A DNA stretch of 64,000 nt from Mesostigma viride (Eukaryota > Streptophyta > Mesostigmatophyceae > Mesostigmatales > Mesostigmataceae). Below the pieces are notes generated by a model, which was not told the DNA's origin, ran no database searches, and saw only the letters and a list, made by a program, of their open reading frames with translations. The stretch lies in the NCBI GenBank assembly GCA_009746045.1, contig RPFO01000276.1, forward strand, positions 2,196,619 to 2,260,618, in the 5' to 3' direction. Each line of letters opens with the position of its first letter. The stretch's first letter is position 1. Shown piece by piece: positions 18,570-29,400 of this stretch. A program made the translations under genes and the position numbers.

Positions 18570-20626
18570 ACCGCATCCACTAGAGCTCTCCGCACCACGA
18601 GCCACGAGGTAGCCATGGCTGACGGCGGAGCTCATAACTTTCACGTTTGAGCACCGAATTTAGCCGTGAATATCACAATCGACGCGTCTTTCTACGACGC
18701 ACATGCTGATATAATTTTCCGCAGCTATTACGCAGTGTACGATATGAGCAAACGCCTCTCGACGCAACGCAGCCTGGCGGCTGCGCTCAGCGATGAAAAT
18801 ACGTCTGCAGCCCCGGCTGCAGCTACGCCCACCGGCCCAGCAGACAGCGGCGCCACTAGCCAGCCTCTAGTGGTCGTCCAGCCCCCTGCTGAGCCCGCCT
18901 CGCCAGCAGCGTCGCCTGAACCCAAGCGCAGTCGCCCTGCCGAGCCGAGCTGGGTCGAGCTCAAATTTGTAGCCGAAGCCCGCCAGCCCGACTTCTTTGA
19001 CAAGTTTACTACCGAGGAACGCATCCTGGCCTGCGTGTTTTTTGGATCACACGCCTCGCTTGTTGAACTTTGCAATTAAGCAGCTCTTCCTCCGAGGTCG
19101 CATCTTTGATCCTAGCCAGAATCGCGTCGTCTCTTTCGACCGCTTCCCCAGCCTCCGCCGCCCCCACCTCCAGCAATTCGCTCTCTTTTCCCTCCTTGGA
19201 CGCTCCATCGAGGAGCTTTGGCCCCCAAAGCCCCTCACCACCACCTTAACCGAATCCTCCATCCGCTCCCTCCTCCAGGAGGCCCTCGAGCAGCACGTGG
19301 CGCCCATCGCTGCAGATGTGGCGGTCATGGGCAGCATGCACGCTGGCTGCCGAGCTCCCCCTCCTCTCCACCATCTCCACTGCCACCTCCACTCTCCTCG
19401 CCTCCTCCACCGCCACCACCCCCACCTCCGACGCCATCACCGCCCAGCTCCGTGACATCGACCAGCGTTAAGGACAACGCCATCGCTATCGAGGTTCTGC
19501 AGAACACCGCAGGCCTCACCGCCCAGGCGGTGAAGGACATTGCCGCCAAGCCAGCCCCGGCTGGCCTGGCCGGCGATGCTCCTCCCATCACCACCTGGGC
19601 GGACATGCTTAAGCAACATACCACCTCCACCACCTCCGCCGTCGCAGCCCAGCTCCAACGGCAGACGCTTGACCTCCGCGAGGAGGCCGAGCTCGCCAAG
19701 CGCAGCCTCAACGTCATTGTCAAGAACTTCAAGATGGAGGAAGGTGAGAATTCGATCCGAGAAGCTTGCGCGTGCTTTTGAGAGAGAAATCCTTGGTCGC
19801 ATGGGCCTTACTGGTGAGATCGAGCTGGTCGCCCACCGCCTTCCCCGCGCGCGGGGTAAGGCAGGGGTGTCCCCACTCCTTCTCACCTTTAAGACCCCGG
19901 CGGACAAGATTTCTTTTCTCAGACGCCGCAAGCGGCTCGAGAAGACTCAGACTCTTCACCCTTGATGATGACTTGACCCTGGCGCAGCAACAACGGCGAC
20001 GGGAGCTATGGCCGACCTATGTACCTCCAGCTCCGGCAGACCAAGGCGGGGCAGCCGGTGCATGTACTGGAAGGGGGCGGCCATCTACGTCGGCCACAAG
20101 CCCTGGCAGGCGACCCCCGCGGCCTCAGCGACTCCAGACGCCCCAGCTTACTAGGGGAATACAGCAGTAGTAGTGTAGAATAGATCTATAGACCGTGGCC
20201 ATGTACATGTACGCCTCCTAGAGGCACTATCCCAGCTAAGCCACGCGCTTTATTTAATCATGTACATGTGTGCCTATGATGAGCCACCCTCCAGATGATG
20301 CCTAGCTTTATTTAGTTATGTTGTGCCCATGGATGCAGGGAGTAACTCTCTGCTGAGACGCCATGCCCTAGCTTTTTTGTATAGCCAGCTGTATGCTGAT
20401 CTTCCCCCCCATGACATGCAGGCTCCCCCTTCGCTGGGCATAGCTTGAAGATCATGGGGATGCAAGTGCCCTGGTGCACCTAGAGCAAGGGTCCTTTACA
20501 TTCCCACCCTTGCAGGAAGTAGCTTAGAATGTATGATAGGCCATATGCCCCTTCTCTGGGCTATGTGCTACATATACTCCCACCGGAGTTATGTTCCTAA
20601 TTAATTAATTAATTAATTAATTAATA
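18570..20626 (+). mobile_element. ORF1-only non-LTR element, copy A (decayed)
   Basis: Closely similar to the intact copy D (46102-48095). It starts with the cacgagccacgagg leader, has the ORF1 start at 18744 (MSKRLSTQRSLAAAL) and ends with the hairpin ACTCC-CACC-GGAGT and a (ttaa)n tail to about 20625. The ORF is broken by a stop near 19076 and by several small indels, among them a GATC insertion near 19753 and a CATG insertion at 20061 relative to copy D. It encodes no endonuclease or RT. Confidence 0.85.
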
Positions 20627-20867
20627 GATGGGGGTAATACCCCCAACAAGTGCATGGATGGACAACTCAGGCCAGAGATATTAATTATTTAGTGCCCCCG
20701 ATCATAATTTAGCATCGTGCAAATGAATTACAAGTGATGTTAGCACATGCCAAATTTTAAGGTTTTTTGGGTGCCATGCACCTCCCAGAAAAGAATCACA
20801 ATGGCAGGCATGAACTACACACAGCAGTTGCTGGCCCGGACCTAGCGGTCCCAGCTAATTTTGAACA
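20627..20867. other. Spacer with 17-base palindrome
   Basis: A perfect odd palindrome, TGGGGGTA-A-TACCCCCA, lies at 20629-20645, directly after the tail of copy A; a related one is at 38576-38594, and both are followed by acaagtg. The remaining sequence has no gene. Confidence 0.6.
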
Positions 20868-21590
20868 CGGACCGCATTCACTCCCTCTCTCTTGAGCACT
20901 TGGACTGCTATGTGCAGGACAACAAGAAGAGGTGGAAGACGATTGTCCAGGCTCTCATATGCCGGCCCCTGTGGGCAAGCCCCCCCCCCCCCCAGGAGGA
21001 AGGGGCGCTTTAATAAGCTGATTAAATTAAATTATAACATGCATGACTCCGTTGGGAGATCATGTAGCACATATTCCCTTGAATGCTGGATAGATGGAGG
21101 TGGGCGAAGGCTGCCGCGAAACCGAACTAAGCTAACTCTAAGCTAATCTAATCTAGAAAACCATAACTACTCTACTCAGCAAAGCGCCCCTTCCTCTTGG
21201 GGGGAGGGGGCTTGCCCACAGGGGCTGGCGCGTGTGAGCCTGGACAATCGTCTTCCACCTTTTCTTGTTCTGCATAGCAGAACAAGCAAGAGAGAGGGAG
21301 TGAATGTGATGTTCAAACGTAGCTGGGACCACGTACTAGGTTGGCCAGCAGCTAGCTGCTGGGGGTAGGTCATGGCATGTTTACCTATAATAATCTTTCT
21401 AGGAATGCCCTTGGGGCCAGGCCGGGTAAGGATATATGCCGCCCTGGTTGGCCAAGCCGCTGGGGGCCGGCCAGACCGAGGTCGGTGTCAACCTAGCTGA
21501 CTGGTGCGAGCAAGATGTCCTACGAATGCTATCCTACGATGCCTAATCGATCGTTGGAAATGTGAGGCATACCCTGATCCCGACGACAAA
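20868..21590. mobile_element. Two LINE 3' fragments, tail to tail
   Basis: 20868-21012 is a plus-strand piece of the LINE 3' coding end (cattcactccctctctctt, then the Pro/Gly-rich C-terminus). 21015-21590 is a minus-strand 3' end with tail, hairpin and about 400 bases of coding region. The two meet tail to tail near 21013. Both are more diverged from the main LINE than the 16.5, 37.2 and 49.5 kb copies. Confidence 0.75.
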
Positions 21591-23145
21591 AATGGCTGAC
21601 GGCGGTATGGCTGATCGGGCGGAGCCGTGAGATCTTTTGCGTCTGAGCCACAAATTCGGTCAGATCACTTGTGCATGCATGCGATGCGCCTTTTTAAGAC
21701 GCACTCGCCAGTATATAATCGGTTACAAAACGCAGTATCGACAAAGTTACGCCGGCCGGCACGTGACAATTAGCAGCTATGACGTCGGACTCCAAAAGCA
21801 AAACGAGATTTGGCCGGATCGAATTTCTTTTAAAGGAGCTTTCCGGCTCTTAGCCCGACCCAATCGCCATCGTCCTTGCCCATGCAGTCGTCTGGCGGCC
21901 CGCATACCCATCGCCAGCAAACCGGCCATCGCCCAGCGCATCTTCCAGCTAACGGAAGCCGACATCACAAGAAAGCTCCGCAACCTAGCCCGGCCTGCGG
22001 CAGCGGCAGCTGCCACATCGGCTCCCTCCCTCTGCAAGGATGACATCCGAGCAGTGATGGAGGAGCACGTGACGTACCTGGCCGTTGGCCGAGCCAGCTG
22101 ACCTTGTTGAACACGACGCTCAACACCGGCAGTGCATGGAGACCCGGCCGTAGACCTCCAATGTGGAAACCAAGGTCGCCCACAACTGCTCGATCCAACC
22201 TCAGCTAGTTCACGGCGCTGCACACCGCGGCGCAGGCATCCGAGACGCACGCTGCACTTGTGTCTCGCCTCAACCAGGTGGACCTGGCAAGAGCGGCGTG
22301 CTCATGAAGAAGCTTGAAGCCATATGCACCGCCCACACCGAGGCCCTGGCCTCCGTACCTGGGTCCCAAAGATAGCGGAGCAGACGGCAACCATCGCATC
22401 CTGCAGCCACCCCGGCAGGATGCTGCATGGCGACCTCCCGCCCCTCTCCTATGCGGACCTGCTGCGGACAGCGACCGCCTCAACCACCGACGCCATCGCT
22501 ATGAAGCTCCAGGACTCAGCTTGAAGTCCTTCGCCAGGCACAACAACGGGATCGAGGCCGCCGACCGCGCCCGCCGCGACAGCCGGGTGGTGCTGCGTCG
22601 CTTCCCCCAGAAGCCACTGAGGTGAGACGTCAACCACCCTTGCCGACGAGCTCAAGGACCAGCTCCTTATTACCCTCATGGGCCTGGTAGGTGAGGTAGA
22701 ACACGCGTGGTGGGTGCCACCGCCTTCCCCACTCACGGGACCGGCGTCAGTACAAGGCAGCTCCCCCACCAGTCCTGCTCACCTTCCCCTCCCGTGAGGA
22801 CAAGCAGCGGTTCCTTTCGATCTCGTCGCAAGACGGGTAGCACGACCTCACCAGGACGCTGGACGACAACCTGACCCCCGCCCAGCAGCAGTGCTCATGA
22901 GCTGTGAACCATGAGCGGAACCTCTGTCCCGTCTAGCAGCTAGCTTTGCTGATTGGTAGAGTATAGTTAGGGTTTTCTAGATTATAATCTATAGCTTAGT
23001 AGAGTTAGCTTAGTTCCGTTTTCGCGACTTCGCCCACCTCCATCCATCCATGGCAAGGGAATACAAGTTTGCTACATGATCTCCCAACGGAGTCATGGCC
23101 TGCGCTGGTTGTCTCCTTGATGTTCTAATTTAAATTTTTTTTTTT
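21591..23145 (+). mobile_element. ORF1-only non-LTR element, copy B (diverged) with LINE-like 3' end
   Basis: The leader matches the family (atggctgacggcgg, gcgtctgagcc, then the agacgc hairpin and tataat). Broken ORF1 pieces show KDDIRAVMEEHVTYLA and SYADLLRTATASTTDAIAMK, corresponding to SIRTLLKEAFEQHVTPLA and TWADMLKQHTTSTTSAVAAQ of copy D. The 3' part (about 22950-23110) is the LINE-type UTR: tagttagggttttctag, then hairpin ctcccaacggag. It thus links the ORF1-only family to the LINE 3' end. Confidence 0.7.
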
Positions 23146-24840
23146 ATGGCAGGCAGGGCGCTCACGAGCCACGAGCGGACATGGCTGACGGCGGAGCTCA
23201 GAACTTTTGCGTCTGAGCCCCAAATTCAGTCGGGCTACTTGCATCAGATGCGTCTTTTCAAGACGCATCTGCTAGTATAATTGGTTTTGACTGTAAGCCT
23301 GTATTTTGCAAATGCCATGCACCAAAACGCAGCCTTGACAAACAAATTCAGCTGTCGTCGGCATTCCCGTCGCCAGCAGCACGTGCGACATCAACTCCTG
23401 CGGACGCCAACCTTTTCGCACTGATCGCAGCTCTCCCCCCCAGTCTGCCCCCCTCGATCGACGCAGTGCTCTACACCAAATTCGTCGCCCATTCCCAAGA
23501 AAACCCGAACTTCCCATACCAAATGGGATGTCCGCCGCTTCGGCGCCGGCCAGCAGGATTTTTGCATCTTGGAAATCTTTACACTCACGAAGGAACAATG
23601 TGACGATGTTATCAAGTTCCTGGCCCGCCATATGACGAACTTTTCCTGTCTACCCCTGGCGACAAGTACGTCACCAAGCCCGACGGGGAATGGCTGCTTC
23701 AAGAACCGGAGGCGTACTTGAAGGCAGTCATCATGTGCAGCTAGCTACCTGCACTGCGACGCCCAGGACATCACCCAGATTGGCTACGCTGGCCTCAGGA
23801 GCCTCCTGCATGAGCGCAGACGGGCAGCCACAGCAGCTGCAGCATCCCGGCCCGCAGAGCCGCACCTCCCCCAGCACGGACTCCATCCGAGCTGCAGTGG
23901 CGGAGCAGCTGGTGCCGATGGCTGAGCAGCTCGCCGCCCTGAACGCGCCTGACGGCCCACTCAACACTCTCTCGGCCAAGGTCAACAACATTGAAGCCAG
24001 AGTCGCCAGCCTCAGGTTACTGCTACGCAAGAGCACATTGCCACCAAAATTTCCGAGGCCACAGCCACTGTGACCACCCGCCTTAACCAGCCAGGTGGAA
24101 GGCCGAGTCGGCCAAGGCATGCATGCCGTGAAACTTGAGGCATGCAGCTGCTACCAAGGTAGACGCCCTGCATGGCCACGTGCAGGTCCCCGAGATCACG
24201 CCGAGCGAACGGCCACCATCGCCGCCCAACCTGCTGGTAGGGCTACTATAGCGATGATCAACCCCTCGACTCGCGCCTCCTGGGCGGACCTGCTCAAGAG
24301 CCAGGCATCCTCTACCACGACCGCCATCACCACCAAGCTCCAGCTTAGTAGGAGCTGGAAGTCACGCGCTGCGAGGCCCCTGATGACCGCGACCGTCGCC
24401 GCTGCCGGGTCATCCTCAGGCGCTTCGACATGCAGCCGGAGGAGACCCCAGACTCTCTTCTCGACGAGCTAAAGAAACAGCTCTTGGCGTGCATGCATGG
24501 CCGGAGCTGCCAGGTGCGGCACTGCAGCTGGCGCCTACCGCCTGCCCCATCCACGGGCCAAGGCTGGGCCCCCTCCATGGTGGTCCTCACCTTCAGCGAC
24601 AGTCACAGCCCGAGTTCGGTTCCTCTGTCGCCGCAAGAAGCTGGTGGACACCTCCTAGACGCTTGACGACGACCTGACGCCAGTCCAGCAGCAGCAACGC
24701 CGCGATCAGTGGCCCGACTACATCCGCCACAAGACCAACCCCGAGAAGCCCCAGGTGTACTGGCGCCCGTTGGCGGGGCGGGGACCTTTATGTCAACAAG
24801 AAACTGTGGAAGCCCCCCCGGGCTTCCCCGGGATAGAGCA
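23146..24840 (+). mobile_element. ORF1-only non-LTR element, copy C (diverged)
   Basis: Leader at 23170-23275 with gagccacgagcggacatgg and a perfect 12-bp stem hairpin (23245-23271). Broken ORF1 parts follow: STDSIRAAVAEQLVPMAEQL (coiled-coil-like) and SWADLLKSQASSTTTAITTK. No RT or endonuclease. The 3' end is not clear; similarity fades near 24840. Confidence 0.65.
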
Positions 24841-25034
24841 CTCAAGCTAGTTGTCGAGCTGGGGGCAATCGATTATGGGATATAGCTCAGGCATTACAGC
24901 ACTTGAAATGATATTAGCGCACAGCGTTATTATATAGTAGTACCTTTCAATTAGCTCTGGCACCTTGTGGTCATCAGCTTGCGCCTTAGCGGACGTCTTG
25001 AGCCCACGTCTCACATTTGTAGCATAAGCTATTA

Positions 25035-25510
25035 AAATTAAATTAAAGTAAATTATAACATGCCTCCGTTGGGAGGTCATGTAGCACATATTTCAGGTTG
25101 GATGGCCGGTGGAGTGGAGGAAGCCGCGTAATCGAACTATAACCTAACTCTAAGCTATATCTAGTCTAGAAAAGCCTATCTACGCTACTCATCAAAACGG
25201 CTCCGCCTCTTGGGGGGAGGCGGCTTGCCCACAGGGGCTGGCGTGTGGGCCTTGACAATCTTCTGCCACCGCTTCTTGTCCTGCATGGCAGTCCAGAGAA
25301 GGGAGAGAGAGGGGATGCGGTACTCAAACTGGGCTGGGACCACTAGGTCGTCCAGCAACATCTGGGTATAGGTCATGGCATGTTTCCCTACCCTTTTAGG
25401 AATGTTCTTGGGGCCAGGCCAGGTCAAAATATGCCGCCCTGGTTGGCCGAGCCGCTGGGGACCGGCCAGACCAAGGGCGGTGTCGACCTGGCTGGTGCGA
25501 GCAAAAGCTA
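25035..25510 (-). mobile_element. LINE 3' fragment
   Basis: Minus strand: tail (aaattaaagtaaattataac), terminal hairpin, 3' UTR and the C-terminal coding region up to a 5' truncation near 25510. The coding part is still recognisable, with DDLVVPAQFEYRI and DPVGKPPPPKRR-like residues. Confidence 0.85.
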
Positions 25511-26462
25511 TGCGTCAGCCTACCTAAGGTATTGCACTGGTTGTATTGCACCCACAGTGTTGCGCCCCGGCATGATGCACCATGCATGCCGTGGAGAGAG
25601 CGCTCTGTGGCCTGCCCACTTGCGGCAGTGAGAGAAGCTAGCTAGGGCGCCCTCCCTCCTTCTCGCTGTGTATATAGGGTTGAAGGTTCCTTTACTCTGT
25701 ATTGGCACCCACACGTGTGACGCAGTCACGTGCTTATTAATTAATTAATTAATGGCAGGCAGGGATCAAGCAACACTATCGTACCACAACTACATGCAGC
25801 AACACCTCTGCCCGCCCACCAGCTAGGCCGGGGAAGTGACCTACACCGCCTGAGTCGCAACAAAGTCAGCCCGGACGCGGCGGAATAACACATGCATCAT
25901 GCAGCCACCGTGCGAGTGAGGGCGAGGGACAAGCAGGTGCTGCCGCGCCAATGGACTTAATTTCTGTAAATAAGACTATTACCATACGATTTTAAGCGTG
26001 TGTTATTTAAAATGAAGCTGCGTCAGCCGTCAAGATTGAAAACGGCGCCGAGACGCGTGCAGATCGATCGACCCTCACCAATGTAATTATCAAGTATCAG
26101 CCCAGGAGACTGCATGGTCACCCCCAAGTCAGTGGGGGCTCTGCCAGTGACCCAGTTCGGCATTCATATAGCAACTAAATTCGGGCCATGGTGCCCACAA
26201 ACCTGTAACTAGGAATTAGATAGCTAGCACAATCCATTCTGGACGGCCATCCCATTCCCATCCCACGTACCGAGAACTAATTATGCTCACGTGACGCAGT
26301 CACGCGTAAATAAATTAATTAACTAATTAATCAATTATCAGCGCATATAAACGAGGCACGTGCAGGGTTAATGTACCTTTACTAAAACATATTCACATGA
26401 ATAAATAACTAGACAACAAATCAACAATAAGCCAGATCTCTTAAATAACAGAATCGGCAACT
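25511..26462. other. Intergenic, AT-rich tails and short palindromes
   Basis: No gene seen. Two tracts of (ttaa)n occur at about 25736-25754 and 26309-26334, each preceded by a gtgacgcagtcac palindrome (about 25716 and 26291). They may mark the ends of short interspersed elements, but borders cannot be set. Confidence 0.35.
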
Positions 26463-29400
26463 CTACAACTGCTGCCAGGTTGCAGTTGCAAGCTTTTCTG
26501 CACGCAACCGCATGATGTTGAGTATGTCGCTTCCTGCTGGGACTGCCAACGACAAGCTGCCCAGCACCGCAACAAGTTCCTCTATGTCTGTTCTTGAAAA
26601 GCGCTGGGGGTACGAGTCCATCAGCCACTGCAGCTGCAGCAACAAGCCCACTAGAGCACCAGAATCCAGCGGTCCACATGGCGAAAGGGGCGTATGCGGG
26701 CCTACTGACACGGCGTCCAATTTTTGCTCAGCCTCACTAGCAGGTGCATGCGATCCATCATCGCTGGCCATCGGGGGCCAAGTCTCCTGCATACGACGCA
26801 GTGCAAACACGCTGCCGTCCGGGGAGAGGGTGTGGGGGGGGAAGTGGTTGGGGTGGGGGGGGCAGACGGGCATGGTTCGAGAAGTTTACTAAGATAAGAC
26901 ATGCAAGGAATTTCATAGTGGCGCCAGAGCGATGGCTGCAAGCATTAAGATCAGATCTGGAAGGGCAAGAACGCCAGGAAAGGAGCAGCATCGAAATGGA
27001 CAAGGTCTGGGTCAAGATGCTGACTAACAGCAAGGCGGCGCATGCCCCAGTGACTTAGCACAGCTACAAGTCAGGGTAAGCAATCACCGCAGCTGTCATG
27101 TTGAACTACTACCAAGGAAAGGCTTCTTATAAAGGGTCGGGGAGCTCGGTATACGTGTGTGTGTGGATTACGAAATTCGCAACAGCTGTTTCGGTAAACC
27201 TAGTGGGCTCAACGTAAGAGAGGCAAATTCAACCCGTATGACCCATGCATGGCCAGGATGATGTCAGCACAACTGGTCCCAGCCCCCACCTGGGCGTCCC
27301 TGCCTTCATGGTGCGCTTGAACCATAGAACAGGTGGTGAGCGACCAACGAAACAGCTACGCGGCGCGGCCTGACCTCGAATACATCAAAGTTGCTGTCAC
27401 ATAAAAGATATCCAAGACGCTCAACTTAGCGTGTTCTTGACCGCGGCAAACTAGCATCCATGTATCCTGACGCAGCCGACTAGCTCATGCACCGTCTCTA
27501 GTCAAGATCCCGCACGTGATCTAACCTACAAGAGTGGGGAGTGACCCCTTCAGATTAGACATGCTGATTCAAACCGGCCCTACAAACTATCCACTGATTG
27601 AAACCAGAGGGGGTGGGATCCACCCACATAAAAGCAACAAAAAAAGCATGGCCTGGCACGGATGCTTGTCATCCAGGGATGCACGCGGCCGCGCAGCCGG
27701 AAAACACGAAGCTGTGTGCATGACCTTGTTAACGCACCAGTTTGCCTTTGTCAGTGCCACCCCCGCGCCTAGTGCGGCGCGCACCACCTGCAGCACGCAT
27801 GCTGGGCTACGGCACGCCGCCACCAGCTGGTTGACCTCCGCGTTCTGCGGGCACTGATTGGGCGGCAGCTGCTGCGCGTGGGGGGGCAGCGGCTCCACCA
27901 GCTTGACCTGCTCCCGTTTGAGGATGACCTCGCGCCACGTGTGGGGGCGCAGACCGTACGGCGCCCAGCCCCACGATGGGATGTCTGATAGCGCAATCTG
28001 GGACTCACGGCCACGCCGGTGGATGGGGGGGCGGCCCCACTTGGGCCTGTGGGGGGGGATGGTTCCGCCGCAGAGTACAGGAGCATCAAACAGGGAAGAA
28101 ATCTGGTTAGGGACAACGCTCGGGTAGGGACAAACGGACACACTGCCGCGGAGCCATGCAGGGGTAATGGCCATTTCGTTTCTGCAGGAACGGGCAGTGA
28201 GGGAGGGAAGCATTATGGAGCAATCCAGAGCATGACGTCGAATGGCATAGCATGCTCACGGCATGACAAAGAATGACCAAGCATGACAGGCATTAATGTG
28301 GATCTTCTCAAGTCCTTTTTCGAGACAATAGCATCTGTACAACAACTGCAATCAAGTAACTGACAGCTCGAACTTAGGCGAGCTTGGCCACGAAAGCAAC
28401 AGGTAAATTTTGTGCCGAACGGCAGTGTTTGTTCATGCTGTAACCGTGCAGATTCGGCTGCCGAAGCAAGGCTCGTGCCCAAGGGATTGCACACAGATAC
28501 ACGCACACCACCTGCACCTCTCCCCCTCTTGCTATGGGCCCTCCTCTTCTCCCTCCCTCCCTCCCTACTTCCCCCTACCCCCCCTCCCAATTCTCTATCG
28601 CCTACTCATTTACCCACCCACCTACCCATGCACACACCTGTCTGCCCTTCTTTCCACCCTGTCCACCCACGTGTCCCCAGACAGGAATGCACACGCAAAT
28701 ATACGAGGACATACGTACACATGTAAACATAGTAGTACCTTTGAATGGAGACAACACATTGCAGACAGTAAGGAGCACCATATAGTGCACAGTAAATAGG
28801 TCATCACACGCAGTAGAATCACAAGGCGATCCAAGCTTCTATCGTGCACCGTACATAGGTCATCACACACAGTAGAGTCACAAGGCGGCCCAAGCTTCTA
28901 TCGTGCACCGTACATAGGTCATCACGCGCAGTAGAATCACAAGGCGGCCCAAGCTTCTATCGTGCACCGTACATAGGTCATCACGCGCAGTAGAATCACA
29001 AGGCGGCCCAAGCTTCTATCGTGCACCGTACATAGGTCATCACGCGCAGTAGAATCACAAGGCGGCCCAAGCTTCTATCGTGCACCGTACATAGGTCATC
29101 ACGCGCAGTAGAATCACAAGGCGGCCCAAGCTTCTATCGTGCACCGTACATAGGTCATCACGCGCAGTAGAATCACAAGGCGGCCCAAGCTTCTATCGTG
29201 CACCGTACATAGGTCATCACGCGCAGTAGAATCACAAGGCGGCCCAAGCTTCTATCGTGCACCGTACATAGGTCATCACGCGCAGTAGAATCACAAGGCG
29301 GCCCAAGCTTCTATCGTGCACCGTACATAGGTCATCACGCGCAGTAGAATCACAAGGCGGCCCAAGCTTCTATCGTGCACCGTACATAGGTCATCACGCG

